A stretch of 59,691 bases of DNA from positions 1 to 59,691 of the forward strand of contig RDXE01000047.1 of the NCBI GenBank assembly GCA_004292755.1, read 5' to 3'. The DNA comes from Alphaproteobacteria bacterium (GTDB lineage: Bacteria; Pseudomonadota; Alphaproteobacteria; Elsterales; Elsteraceae). Both the position numbers and the translations under genes were made by a program. Below are positions 27,839 to 37,212 of this stretch, one piece after another. The notes beneath the pieces are model-generated. The model ran no database searches, was not told the DNA's origin, and saw only the letters and a program-made list of their open reading frames with translations. Each line of letters begins with the position of its first letter. The stretch's first letter is position 1.

Positions 27839-27912
27839 GGACTGCCAACCCCTGCCGCTCCACTGGGAGCTGCAGGGACGTAGTCTTAGGTTCGCTGCAA
27901 GGGGCCAGTTGG

Positions 27913-28257
27913 TTGCGCGGTCCGATACCACATCTGTCGCGACGCGCTGAATTCCTCCGGGTTGCAGCAGCGCGGCGCAAATGGGCGGCACCAGGATTGG
28001 TGCTGCAGGTGGCGGCGCGCGCCGATACATCTGGCCCACGGGTTGGATTCACCGCCTCGAAGAAAGTGGGCAACGCCGTCGCGCGCAATCGCGCCCGGCG
28101 GCGACTGCGCGCTGCGATTGCCGCCGTGGCGGCGGGCCGGGTGCGCGACGACATCGATCTTGTCGCCATCGCCCGCGACAAAACGCCGACACGCCCCTGG
28201 CCAGCCCTGTTGGCGGATCTGGAGCAAGCGCTGACCCGGCTGAAGGCCTGGCGATGA
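27913..28257 (+). CDS. rnpA: ribonuclease P protein component
   Basis: The 114-residue basic protein assists the RNase P RNA in maturing tRNA 5' ends. The family signature is [20 protein letters not shown] with the preceding [11 protein letters not shown]. No ATG is available at the right place. The TTG at 27913 is chosen because AAGGGG lies 8 nt upstream and it gives a normal N-terminus. Its end overlaps yidD by 4 bp. Confidence 0.93.
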   Translation: MRGPIPHLSRRAEFLRVAAARRKWAAPGLVLQVAARADTSGPRVGFTASKKVGNAVARNRARRRLRAAIAAVAAGRVRDDIDLVAIARDKTPTRPWPALLADLEQALTRLKAWR

Positions 28258-28508
28258 GTGTGGCGGCCAAGCTGCTGCGGCTGCTCGTGCTGCTGTACCG
28301 CTACACTTTGAAAGCGGTCCTCCCACCCTCCTGCCGGTTTGAGCCCAGTTGCTCGGCCTACGCGCTGGAAGCCCTCAGCCGCCATGGCGCCATCCACGGC
28401 GGATGGTTGAGCGTGCGGCGCATCTGTCGTTGCCATCCGTGGGGCGGAATGGGATACGACCCCGTGCCGGACGCCAAAAGCCAACGGCTGCGCTGTTGGC
28501 GCGTCTAG
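28254..28508 (+). CDS. yidD: membrane protein insertion efficiency factor YidD
   Basis: 84 residues with the family core [19 protein letters not shown] and a downstream [15 protein letters not shown]. The three conserved cysteine positions are present. YidD is a small inner-face membrane-associated factor that helps YidC-dependent insertion. The ATG overlaps the rnpA stop (ATGA), and yidC starts 57 bp later. Confidence 0.95.
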   Translation: MSVAAKLLRLLVLLYRYTLKAVLPPSCRFEPSCSAYALEALSRHGAIHGGWLSVRRICRCHPWGGMGYDPVPDAKSQRLRCWRV

Positions 28509-28565
28509 ACCCTCGTTGACCCTGTCAGCATTCCTTTTTCAGCATCACTCCTGCGGAAGCCTCGG

Positions 28566-30338
28566 ATGGAACAGAAGAATCTGATCATCGCGATCGTGGC
28601 TAGCCTAGCAATCCTGCTGGGCTTTCAATTCTTCTACGAGATACCGCGCCAGCAGGCAGCGCAGGAAGCGCAGCGCGCCCGGCAGGCGGAACTGGCCGCT
28701 CAGCAAGCCCTGCAGAACCCGGCGACACTGCCAGCAGCACCCGGTCAATCGGCTGGCCTCAATGCTTTGACACCGACTCTGCCGGGGGCAACACCGTCAG
28801 GTCTGGTGCCAGCCCAAGCACTGACCCGTGCGGACGCGCTGGCCCGCTCCGAACGGCTGGCCATCGACACGCCAAAGCTGTTCGGCACGCTGCCCCTGAC
28901 CGGCGCGCGGATCGATGATCTGCACCTTCAGCGCTATCGCGAAACCGTCAATCCGACATCCGAAAACATTGTGCTGCTGAACCCAAGCGGGCGTCCCGAC
29001 GCCTATTTTGGGGAGACGGGCTGGATCGGTCAGGCCGGGCTGAAGCTGCCGTCAGCCGATACCGTGTGGACCGCAAACCGCCGCACGCTGGTGCCCGGTC
29101 AGCCGGTCACCCTGACCTGGGACAATGGCGAGGGGCTGCGCTTCACCCGGGTGGTGGAGATTGACCAGGACTACATGATCACCGTGGTGCAGAAGGTGGA
29201 GAACACCAGTGCCGCGACGGTGACGCTGGCACCCTATGCCCGCGTTGCCCGCTCCGGCACGCCGGTTACCCAAGGCTTCTTCATCCTGCATGAAGGTTTG
29301 ATTGGCGTGTTGGACGGCGTGCTGCAGGAGCACACCTACAAGGACATGCAGGGCGACCGTCGCATTGAAGGCCGCACCACCGGTGGCTGGCTTGGCATCA
29401 CCGACAAGTATTGGCTGGTGGCTCTGATCCCGGACCAGCGGGAAACAGTCGCCACCCGCTTCATCCACGACATTGCAGGCGGTGGCGATCTTTATCAGGT
29501 CGATTATCGGGGCACCGAGCGCACGATTGCCCCCGGCACCGTCGCGGAAACGCAGCACCGCTTCTTCGCTGGCGCCAAGGAAGTGGCAACCCTCACCCGC
29601 TACAAGAATGAGGTTGGCATTACCTCCTTCGATTTTGCAGTGGATTGGGGCTGGTTCCACTTTCTGACCCGACCGATCTTCTACCTGCTCGAAATTATTC
29701 AGGGATTGGTTGGCAATTTCGGCGTCGCCATTTTGTTGCTCACCGTCCTGATCAAGGGCTTGTTCTTCCCGCTGGCGAACAAGTCCTACGTGATGATGAG
29801 CAAAATGCGCGCCCTCACGCCTAAAATGACCGAGCTGCGGGAAAAGTACGCCGAGGACAAGCAGCGCCTTCAACAAGAAATGATGCAGCTGTATAAGTCT
29901 GAGAAGGTCAATCCGCTGTCAGGCTGTTTGCCGATCCTGTTGCAGATTCCCGTGTTCTTCGCCCTCTACAAGGTGCTCTTCGTCACCATTGAGATGCGGC
30001 ACGCGCCATTCTTTGGCTGGATCCGCGATCTGTCAGCGCCGGATCCCACCTCGATCTTCAACTTGTTCGGTCTGCTGCCCTATGACGTGCCGGGCTTCTT
30101 GCTGTCGGTTGGCCTTGGCATTTGGCCGTTGATCATGGGCGTGACCATGTGGGTGCAGCAACGCCTGAACCCGCCACCGCCAGACCCGATTCAGGCGCGC
30201 ATCTTCGCGTGGATGCCGGTGATCTTTACCTTCATGCTGGCAGGGTTCCCCGCGGGTTTGGTGATCTACTGGGCGTGGAACAACCTGCTGTCGATTGCTC
30301 AGCAGAAGGTGATCATGCACCGGATGGGCGTGTCCTAA
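28566..30338 (+). CDS. yidC: membrane protein insertase YidC
   Basis: 590 residues. The first transmembrane helix (LIIAIVASLAILLGFQFFY) is followed by a long periplasmic beta-sandwich domain typical of Gram-negative YidC. After about residue 360 come the five conserved helices of the insertase core (GNFGVAILLLTVLIKGLFFP, LPILLQIPVFFALYKVLF, WMPVIFTFMLAGFPAGLVIY). It inserts and folds inner-membrane proteins with or without Sec. Only 4 bp separate it from engB. Confidence 0.98.
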   Translation: MEQKNLIIAIVASLAILLGFQFFYEIPRQQAAQEAQRARQAELAAQQALQNPATLPAAPGQSAGLNALTPTLPGATPSGLVPAQALTRADALARSERLAIDTPKLFGTLPLTGARIDDLHLQRYRETVNPTSENIVLLNPSGRPDAYFGETGWIGQAGLKLPSADTVWTANRRTLVPGQPVTLTWDNGEGLRFTRVVEIDQDYMITVVQKVENTSAATVTLAPYARVARSGTPVTQGFFILHEGLIGVLDGVLQEHTYKDMQGDRRIEGRTTGGWLGITDKYWLVALIPDQRETVATRFIHDIAGGGDLYQVDYRGTERTIAPGTVAETQHRFFAGAKEVATLTRYKNEVGITSFDFAVDWGWFHFLTRPIFYLLEIIQGLVGNFGVAILLLTVLIKGLFFPLANKSYVMMSKMRALTPKMTELREKYAEDKQRLQQEMMQLYKSEKVNPLSGCLPILLQIPVFFALYKVLFVTIEMRHAPFFGWIRDLSAPDPTSIFNLFGLLPYDVPGFLLSVGLGIWPLIMGVTMWVQQRLNPPPPDPIQARIFAWMPVIFTFMLAGFPAGLVIYWAWNNLLSIAQQKVIMHRMGVS

Positions 30339-30342
30339 CCGG

Positions 30343-30993
30343 ATGGCTGATCCTGCACCACTGGACCCTGAGGTGCTGGAAGCCGGGCGGCTGTTGTTCG
30401 CCCGGCCTTGCCAGTTCGTCTATGCCGTCGCCACCCTGGACCGTCTGCCGCCACCGGGTCTGCCGGAGGTGGCAATGCTTGGCCGGTCCAATGTTGGAAA
30501 ATCCAGCCTGATCAATGCGTTGACAGGACGCAACGATTTGGCACGGGTGTCCAACACGCCAGGGCGGACCCAGCAATTGAACTTCTTTGATCTGGCGGGG
30601 CGCCTGCTGCTGGTCGATATGCCGGGCTATGGCCACGCCGAGGCACCGAAGTCGGAGATTGCCCGCTGGACCGCGCTGATTCGCCAGTATCTGCGCGGTC
30701 GCGTCCCTTTGAAGCGGCTGGTGCTGCTGGTCGATGCCCGCCATGGCCTGAAACCGATTGACCACGAGCAGATTACGGAACTGGACCGGGCCGCTGTCGC
30801 CTGCCAGATCGTGCTGACCAAGGCCGACAAGGTGCGCGGCGGCGACCGGGCTCGGCTGATCGCGGACACTGAGGCAGGCTTGAAGCGCCACCCCAGCGCG
30901 TTCCCCCAGGTGCTGCTCACCTCCTCCGAGACAGGCGCCGGGATACCGGAACTGCGCGCGATGATTGCTGAGTTCGCGTTGCCCGCAGCCTGA
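30343..30993 (+). CDS. engB: ribosome biogenesis GTPase EngB (YihA/YsxC)
   Basis: A 216-residue GTPase with G1 GRSNVGKSS, G3 DMPGYG, G4 TKADK and G5 TSS, the set expected of EngB. It participates in assembly of the large ribosomal subunit. It closes the rpmH-to-engB cluster; the next gene is unrelated. Confidence 0.96.
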   Translation: MADPAPLDPEVLEAGRLLFARPCQFVYAVATLDRLPPPGLPEVAMLGRSNVGKSSLINALTGRNDLARVSNTPGRTQQLNFFDLAGRLLLVDMPGYGHAEAPKSEIARWTALIRQYLRGRVPLKRLVLLVDARHGLKPIDHEQITELDRAAVACQIVLTKADKVRGGDRARLIADTEAGLKRHPSAFPQVLLTSSETGAGIPELRAMIAEFALPAA

Positions 30994-31095
30994 TCCGGGT
31001 TTCGAATGCGGCAGTGATTGCAGCAGTGTCCGTTCGGGCCGCTTTGGCTGATCGCCGGGCGCCAATGGCTCTGGTCGCCCCTTCGCGGGCCAGCC

Positions 31096-31737
31096 ATGCT
31101 GGCCGCCATGAGCCTTGATCTTGCAACCCTGCCCACATTTGACCCCCGCCCCGCCACTCTGACAGGGCAGCGCGTGCTGCTGCGTCCGGCCAGCCTGGAG
31201 GATGCCCCAGCCCTGGCGGCGGCCTGTCCACCCGGCACAACCCAGTGGTTTCCCGTCCCCGTGGATGACGAGGCAGCATGGCGTCGTGTGCTGCCGCTGG
31301 CGCTGTCCCAGCAGGATCAGGGCAACGAAGTGGTGTTCACCATGGTGGACACGACAACCGGCCAAGTGTGCGGCAGTTCGCGCTACATCGCGATTGAACG
31401 GGTCCATCGGCGGTTGGAGATCGGGTGGACTGTCATCGGCCCGGCATGGCACGGCACCGGCATCAACACCGAGGCAAAGCTGCTGATGCTGGGGCATGCT
31501 TTCGACACGCTGGGGGCAACCCGAGTTGAGTTTAAGACCGACAGCCTGAATACACGCAGTCGGGCCGCCCTTCGGGCAATTGGTGCGGTGGAAGAAGGCA
31601 CCTTCCGCAATCACATGGTGGTGCCGGGCCCACGGCTGCGCCATTCCGTTTACTTCTCGGTCATCCGGGAGGAGTGGTCGGACGTGCGCGCAGGCCTGCG
31701 AAACCGCTTCCAACGTCAACACCCAGCCTTTGCCTGA
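31096..31737 (+). CDS. GNAT N-acetyltransferase (RimJ/RimL type)
   Basis: About 213 residues with the RimJ/RimL-like layout: LTGQRVLLRPASLEDAPAL at the start, CGSSRYIAIERVHRRLEIG mid-protein, and the acetyl-CoA region IGPAWHGTGINTEAKLL. It acetylates an unknown amine, possibly a protein N-terminus. Either ATG 31096 or 31108 could be the start; neither has a good ribosome-binding site. It appears to be a single-gene unit. Confidence 0.82.
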   Translation: MLAAMSLDLATLPTFDPRPATLTGQRVLLRPASLEDAPALAAACPPGTTQWFPVPVDDEAAWRRVLPLALSQQDQGNEVVFTMVDTTTGQVCGSSRYIAIERVHRRLEIGWTVIGPAWHGTGINTEAKLLMLGHAFDTLGATRVEFKTDSLNTRSRAALRAIGAVEEGTFRNHMVVPGPRLRHSVYFSVIREEWSDVRAGLRNRFQRQHPAFA

Positions 31738-31768
31738 CACGACTTGGCTGCTAGGGTCCCCTTTCGAA

Positions 31769-31795
31769 GCCGGGCGCGCCAAACCGCAGCCCGGC
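31769..31795 (+). promoter_or_regulatory. hairpin upstream of TRAP operon 1
   Basis: GCCGGGC (31769-31775) and GCCCGGC (31789-31795) form a perfect 7-bp stem 22 bp before the dctP-type start. It could be a terminator for the GNAT gene without a T tract, or a leader structure. Confidence 0.4.
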
Positions 31796-31817
31796 CAGTC
31801 GGGAGGGAGACCCTGGA

Positions 31818-32783
31818 ATGAAGCGTTGGCTTTCCGCCGCAGCTGTGGCGGCAACCTTTGCGTTCGGTGCTGCGAACGCGCAAACCAACTGGACGATCAG
31901 CCATCCGCTGCCCACCGCCAACACCCACTACGGGGCTGGCGCCACGGCGTTCAAAGAAGCAGTGGAACGGCTGACCAACAATCGCATCCGCGTCACCATC
32001 CAGCGCAATGACAATGAGCGCGAGATGATTGAGAGCATGCAGATCGGCACGCTCGACGCTGCAATCACCTCCACTGGTCCGATTGGGAACTTCGTTCCGG
32101 ATGTCCGGATCGTCGATATCCCGTTCCTGTTCCGGGACTATGACCACGCCCGCGGTGTGCTGGACAGCCAGATCGGTCAGGACCTGCTAGCGCGCTTCAC
32201 GCCTCGTGGCATCATCGCACTGGCCTGGACCGAGAACGGCTTCCGCAATCTGACCAACAGCCGGCGCGAAGTGAATTCGCCCGATGATGTGCGTGGCTTG
32301 AAGGTGCGCACGATGGAGAATCAGGTGCACATGCGCGCCTTCTCCACGCTGGGCGCGCTGCCGACGCCGATGGCGTTCTCTGAGCTGGTGCCTGCCCTGC
32401 AACAGGGCACCGTGGATGGCCAGGAAAATCCGCTGTCCGTGATCATCGGCAACAACCTGAACCAGGTGCAGCGCTTCATCTCGCTGACCCGCCACGTTTA
32501 CTCTCCGGCTGTGGTGATGATGGCGCCGTCCAGCTTCACTCGGCTGTCTGCTGCTGATCAGGCGTTGGTGCGCCAAGCAGCGGCAATTGCAGCCAAGGCC
32601 CAGCGCGACAAGGTGTCGTCTGACGAAGCATCGGGCGTTGAAGAGCTGCGTCGGCGCGGTATGACCGTCAACACCAATGTGGACACGGCCAAGTTCGTCG
32701 AAGCCCTGCGCCCGGCGTTTGCTGAATTCGGTCGTGAATTCGGCGCCGACAAGATCGCCGCGATCCAAAACTGGAAGCCATAA
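31818..32783 (+). CDS. TRAP transporter substrate-binding protein (DctP family)
   Basis: 321 residues with a Sec signal peptide (MKRWLSAAAVAATFAFGAAN, cleavage near AQT). The DctP fold is visible in LPTANTHYGAGATAFKEAVE, the segment VRGLKVRTMEN with its conserved Arg that contacts the ligand carboxylate, and LQQGTVDGQENP. It is periplasmic and captures an organic acid. It heads an operon with both TRAP membrane subunits and a class II aldolase, so the ligand may be a sugar acid or hydroxy acid processed by that enzyme. Confidence 0.93.
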   Translation: MKRWLSAAAVAATFAFGAANAQTNWTISHPLPTANTHYGAGATAFKEAVERLTNNRIRVTIQRNDNEREMIESMQIGTLDAAITSTGPIGNFVPDVRIVDIPFLFRDYDHARGVLDSQIGQDLLARFTPRGIIALAWTENGFRNLTNSRREVNSPDDVRGLKVRTMENQVHMRAFSTLGALPTPMAFSELVPALQQGTVDGQENPLSVIIGNNLNQVQRFISLTRHVYSPAVVMMAPSSFTRLSAADQALVRQAAAIAAKAQRDKVSSDEASGVEELRRRGMTVNTNVDTAKFVEALRPAFAEFGREFGADKIAAIQNWKP

Positions 32784-33283
32784 TGGCTGCCGCGGTGCGC
32801 ATCTTCCTCACGATAGAGCGGGCGTTGACCCGCGCTATCCTCTGGGCGGCGTGCCTCGCCATGACAGTTGCTGTCGTGGCGGGGGCGTTCCAGGTGATCA
32901 CCCGTTTCCTGTTGGAGCGGCCAGCCACTTGGACTGAGGCATTGGTGCGCACCGCGCTGATTTGGATGGCTCTGTTGGGCTTGGTGGCAGCGATCCGGTC
33001 CGGCGCGCTGGTTTCCATCGACCTCTGTCACCGCTTGGTGAAGGGGCCGTGGAAGCGGCTGATTGAGACTGTCCACTTGGTCTGTACCGTCGGCTTGATG
33101 GGCATCACCGCGTGGTACGGCTGGACCATGGCGGAACGGGTGCGCTTCCAGACCCTGGCCGGGTTGGAAATCTCCATCGCCTGGGGCTATGCCGCCATCC
33201 CCATCGGCTCGGCGCTGGCGATCGTTGCCGCGATTGGTCAGTACCTTGACCGACGCAATGAAGAATTAGATCAAGCGGTTTAA
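32783..33283 (+). CDS. TRAP transporter small permease (DctQ family)
   Basis: A 166-residue protein with four transmembrane helices, with the DctQ-like stretch RFLLERPATWTEALVRTALI. Its ATG shares a base with the dctP stop. It forms the membrane complex with the DctM subunit encoded next. Confidence 0.92.
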   Translation: MAAAVRIFLTIERALTRAILWAACLAMTVAVVAGAFQVITRFLLERPATWTEALVRTALIWMALLGLVAAIRSGALVSIDLCHRLVKGPWKRLIETVHLVCTVGLMGITAWYGWTMAERVRFQTLAGLEISIAWGYAAIPIGSALAIVAAIGQYLDRRNEELDQAV

Positions 33284-33294
33284 GGAATCCTCCC

Positions 33295-34572
33295 ATGGCA
33301 TCTGTGATGTTGGCCGTGATGTTGGGGCTGTTTGCCCTCAGCGTGCCGATTGCCATTGCAATTGGAATCGCAGCCCTGGTGGGGCTTGAATACTTTACGC
33401 GCTTTCCGCTGCTGGTGATGGCTCAGCAGATTTATGTCACGTTGGATCGATTTCCCCTGGCAGCAATTCCCTTTTTCATTTTGGCTGGCAACATTATGGA
33501 GGTGGGTGGCATCTCCCGCCGATTGGTCGAGTTTGCCAAGTCGCTGGTCGGCGGCATCCAGGGCGGTCTCGCCATCACCTGCGTGCTGACCTGCATGATC
33601 TTCGCTGCGATTTCTGGCTCGTCGGTTGCCACCACCTTTGCGATCGGCTCGATCTTGATTCCGGCCATGGTCAAGCATGGCTACCCCGTGCCTTTCGCCG
33701 CTGCGCTGCAAGCAACGGCCGCCGAGCTGGGCGTCGTGATTCCGCCCTCCATCCCAATGATCCTGTTCGGCGTTGCCACGCAAACCTCGATCCCGGAATT
33801 GTTCATCTCCGGCTTCGGGCCGGGATTTTTGATCGCCGGGGCGTTGTCGGTGTATGTGTTCCTATGGTGTCGACGCACGGGCAACGGCAAGAATGACGGC
33901 GATGGCCGCCTGTCCGTTCTGACGGCAACTCGGCAAGCGGCGTGGGCGCTGTTGATGCCGGTGATCATTCTGGGCGGCATTTATGGCGGCGTGTTCACGC
34001 CAACCGAAGCCTCTGTGGTGGCGGTGGTGTATGCCTTGATCGTCGGCGTGGTGATCCATCGGGAGATCACTTGGCCAATCCTGCTTAAGGCTGTGGAGAA
34101 GTCAGTCATTTCCTCGGCTGTGATCATGATGATCATTGCCATGGCTGGGCTGTTCTCCTACTTGCTGAATCGCCAAGGCGTGCCTGATGCGATTGGGGAG
34201 TGGCTGGTTGCCACCTTCCAATCACCTGCGCTGTTCATGCTGGCGGTTAATCTGTTCTTGTTCGTTGTCGGGATGTTTGTGGAGACGTCGGCTTCAATCA
34301 TCGTCCTGGCGCCAATCTTGACCCCCGCTGCGACCGAGCTTGGCATTGATCCCGTCCATTTTGGCACAGTGATGGTGGTGAACTTGGCGCTTGGAATGAT
34401 CACCCCGCCCTTTGGTGTGAACCTGTTTGCCGCCTGCCAAGTGGCGCGCATCGGCATCGATAAGATCATCCCGCCTCTAATCCCCTTCGTGGCGGTTATC
34501 TTCACCTGCTTGATGGTGATCACCTATGTGCCGGAATTGGTGCTATTCACCCGCGACCTCGTCTTCCGCTAG
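33295..34572 (+). CDS. TRAP transporter large permease (DctM family)
   Basis: 425 residues, about twelve hydrophobic segments. DctM landmarks are FFILAGNIMEVGGISRRLV, FAAISGSSVATTFAIGSIL and GVVIPPSIPMILFGV. It is the Na+-coupled channel subunit. The ATG follows GGAATCCTCCC 11 bp after the DctQ stop. Confidence 0.95.
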   Translation: MASVMLAVMLGLFALSVPIAIAIGIAALVGLEYFTRFPLLVMAQQIYVTLDRFPLAAIPFFILAGNIMEVGGISRRLVEFAKSLVGGIQGGLAITCVLTCMIFAAISGSSVATTFAIGSILIPAMVKHGYPVPFAAALQATAAELGVVIPPSIPMILFGVATQTSIPELFISGFGPGFLIAGALSVYVFLWCRRTGNGKNDGDGRLSVLTATRQAAWALLMPVIILGGIYGGVFTPTEASVVAVVYALIVGVVIHREITWPILLKAVEKSVISSAVIMMIIAMAGLFSYLLNRQGVPDAIGEWLVATFQSPALFMLAVNLFLFVVGMFVETSASIIVLAPILTPAATELGIDPVHFGTVMVVNLALGMITPPFGVNLFAACQVARIGIDKIIPPLIPFVAVIFTCLMVITYVPELVLFTRDLVFR

Positions 34573-34575
34573 CCC

Positions 34576-35349
34576 ATGACCGACGCCGACGCTCGCCTCG
34601 TCTCCCACGATCTGGCCCGCCAGACGCTGCCGGACGAACCCATCAGCGCCGCCGAGTGGCAGGTGCGGCGCGATCTTGCTGCGGCCTACCAGTTGTGCGC
34701 GCGCTTCGGCTGGGATGATCTGGTCTACACCCACCTGTCGGCACGGGTGCCGGGGGTGGCGGACCGGTTTTTGTTGAACCCCTTCGGTCTCAGCTTCGCA
34801 GAGGTGACGGCCGACAATCTGGTGAAGATCGATGGCAAGGGCCGCCTGATCGGTAGCCCACCCTATGGCGTCAATGCCGCTGGCTTCACCATCCATGCCG
34901 CTGTTCATGACGCGCGCCCCGAGATTGACGCCGTCATCCATCTTCACACCGAAGCCGGGATGAGCCTGTCGATGCTGGCGGAGGGGTTGCTGCCACTGTC
35001 GCAACACGCGCTGCGCTTCTACAACCGCATCGCCTATCACGATTATGAAGGCATCGCCCTCAGCGCCGCCGAGCGGGACCGGTTGACGGCCTCGCTTGGC
35101 TCCCACAAGGCAATGGTGCTGCGCAACCATGGCACGCTGACCTGTGGCGCCACAGTCGCGGAAGCCTTTGTGTTGATGGTCTATCTCGAAAAATCCGCCC
35201 GCACCCAATTGGCCGCCCTCGCCACGGGCCGTCCCCTCACCACCCCCACCCCAGAGGTGTGCGAGTTAACCGCCCGCCAATTCGAAGCCGACGGCATCCC
35301 CCCCGGCAGCCGCGAATGGCCTGCGCTGGTGCGGATGTTAATCACCTAA
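34576..35349 (+). CDS. class II aldolase/adducin family protein
   Basis: A 257-residue enzyme of the zinc-dependent fuculose-phosphate-aldolase/adducin fold. The metal-binding HLHTEAG and the later LRNHGTLTCG are present, as is FLLNPFGLSFAEV. It starts 3 bp after dctM, so it is cotranscribed with the TRAP genes. It probably acts as an aldolase, epimerase or decarboxylase on the imported acid. Some members lack activity, and the substrate is unknown. Confidence 0.85.
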   Translation: MTDADARLVSHDLARQTLPDEPISAAEWQVRRDLAAAYQLCARFGWDDLVYTHLSARVPGVADRFLLNPFGLSFAEVTADNLVKIDGKGRLIGSPPYGVNAAGFTIHAAVHDARPEIDAVIHLHTEAGMSLSMLAEGLLPLSQHALRFYNRIAYHDYEGIALSAAERDRLTASLGSHKAMVLRNHGTLTCGATVAEAFVLMVYLEKSARTQLAALATGRPLTTPTPEVCELTARQFEADGIPPGSREWPALVRMLIT

Positions 35350-35433
35350 TGGCAGGGCAGAGATTCCATGTCGGTGATTGCCGAGAGAGTTTTTATCCGT
35401 CATTAGATTGATTAACACCTTCGTAAGGATTGA

Positions 35434-37118
35434 ACCCGCATTTCCCAGATAGCCGCGCGAATTCATGACGAAGACCGAAGATTATGATATAAGAATCAAT
35501 GTGTTGTAGGTGTTTGGAGCGGCTGGTCATGGAGGTTGTGACGGGTGAACTGGAAACGGGCAATCTGCGGGTCGCTTTCGACCGCCGCCTCAAGCTGGAG
35601 TTCCATGGATCACGGGTCATGTCGGATGCCGGGTTGCTCGCCTTCCGGGAACTGGACGATGCCCTTGGCTTGACCGAGATGGTCGGGCAAGTGCTGGCCG
35701 ACTTGAGGACCGGCAAGAACAATCGCCACACCCTGACGGCGCAATTCCGGCAATCGGTGTTCGGCCGCCTTGCCGGGTACGAGGATGTCAATGACGCCGA
35801 CCGCCTGGGCTATGACCCGGCGATGCGCTGGATCGTCGGCGGCCGGGCAGTGACCAAGGAAGCCGCTTCGACGAGCTAGATGGGGCGCTTTGAGACCGAG
35901 GTGCTGACCGACAAGGCCAACGTCGCCGTTCTGGCCGACCTGTCAGGGACATGGATCGACGCCGTTCATGCCCGCCGCTCGACCAATGTCGTGGTGCTCG
36001 ACATGGACTCAAGCGTCAGCCCAATCAACGGCAAGCAGGAAGGCACCGCTTACAACGGCCACTTCGGCTGCACCTGCTACCATCCGCTGTTCGTCTTCAA
36101 CCAGTTTGGCGATCTGGAACGGACCACGCTGCGGTCCGGCAATGTCCACAGCGCCGATGGCTGGCGCTCGGTGCTGGAACCTGTGGTGGCGCGGTATCGG
36201 GACCGGACCAAGCGGCGGTTCTTCCGGGGTGATGCCGCCTTCGCCCTGCCCGACCTGTACGACTATCTTGAGGCCGAGGGCTACAAGTACACCATCCGCC
36301 TCGAGGCCAACGCTATCCTTTAGGGTCATATCGCCCACCTGCTGAAACACCCCGTCGGCCGTCCGCCTCTGCATGTTCAGCGGTTCCATGCCAGCTTCAG
36401 TTATCAGGCCGGATCGTGGAGCCGGAAGCGGCGCGTGGTCGCCAAGGTGGAGTGGCATCCCGGCGAACTGTATCCCCGTGTCGGGCTTGATCCGCTTCGC
36501 GGCTCAAGCGTCACCAACCTGACCCGGCCCGCGAACCGCATCGTCGCCTTCTACAACCAGCGCGGCACGGCGGAGCAGTGGATCAAAGAAGGCAAGAACG
36601 CGTTGACGTGGACGCGGCTGTCCTGCGGCACGATGAAGGCCAACGCCGTGCGGCTCCAGCTTCACGCCCTGGCCTACAACCTGTGCAACTTCCTGCGCAC
36701 GCTCGCCCTGCCGGAGGAGATGGAAAGCTGGTCGCTGACCACGATCCGCGAGAAGGTGGTGAAGATCGGCGCGAAGGTGATCGCCCACGCGCGCTACGCC
36801 GTCTTCCAGATGGCCGAAGTGGCTGTGCCCCGTCACCTGTTCCGGCGCATCCTCGACATGATCGACGATTTGCGGCGAAGAGAACCAACGCCATGCTGAC
36901 GGCTGGAAGCGGTCGTACGACGCAGGCGACAGGTGAAGTCTGCCCTCATTGTGGCAAAGTTAGCAAGAAACGCACAACTGGGGCGTGTTATCGCGGTCTG
37001 AACGCGATTCTGCTGCGACGGACGTTGTCGTTACGCGCTTCCCGCTTCCAAGAGGACCAAAGCTGGGCTATTCTGCCATCAATCAGGGGGGATGGGCCGC
37101 CTATCTGGGAAATATCGG
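35434..37118 (+). mobile_element. IS1380-family insertion sequence
   Basis: About 1685 bp, the normal IS1380 size. The ends are inverted repeats sharing a perfect 13-bp core: ATTTCCCAGATAG at 35440-35452 and its complement CTATCTGGGAAAT at 37101-37113. A few further matching bases lie on both sides (ACCCGC versus CCGAT outside). TTGA flanks both ends (35430-35433 and 37119-37122), a plausible 4-bp target duplication. It sits just downstream of the TRAP/aldolase operon and at the left edge of a low-GC segment. Its transposase gene is interrupted twice. Confidence 0.88.
35529..36899 (+). pseudogene. IS1380-type transposase interrupted by two amber codons
   Basis: One uninterrupted frame of 457 codons carries the complete family sequence: RLKLEFHGSRVMSDAGLLAF at the start, AASTS, MGRFETEVL, DMDSSVSPINGKQEG, KRRFFRGDAAFALPDLYDYL, FYNQRGTAEQWIKEGKNAL and LQLHALAYNLCNFLRTL near the end. 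It contains in-frame TAG codons at 35877-35879 and 36321-36323. At both places homologues usually have Gln (TS-Q-MGRF and AIL-Q-G), so each looks like a CAG to TAG change. There are no frameshifts. The product is probably non-functional unless amber codons are suppressed. Confidence 0.88.
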
Positions 37119-37212
37119 TTGATGCGAATCGGAGCAGAAATCGAAGTAAGTCTCCGCAACGCGATTTGCGGACCAAATCGCAGCACAGCGGTACGGTGGG
37201 AAGGAGGAGAAA

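Noticed and set aside
27704-28508. Replication origin next to rpmH-rnpA
   Set aside because: No dnaA gene, DnaA-box cluster or AT-rich unwinding region is visible around the cluster.
30313-31854. 513-codon minus-strand frame across engB and the GNAT gene
   Set aside because: It covers two unambiguous plus-strand genes and has no domain features.
36899-37118. Additional gene inside the IS right end
   Set aside because: The 220 bp between the transposase stop and the terminal repeat hold only short frames with no features.
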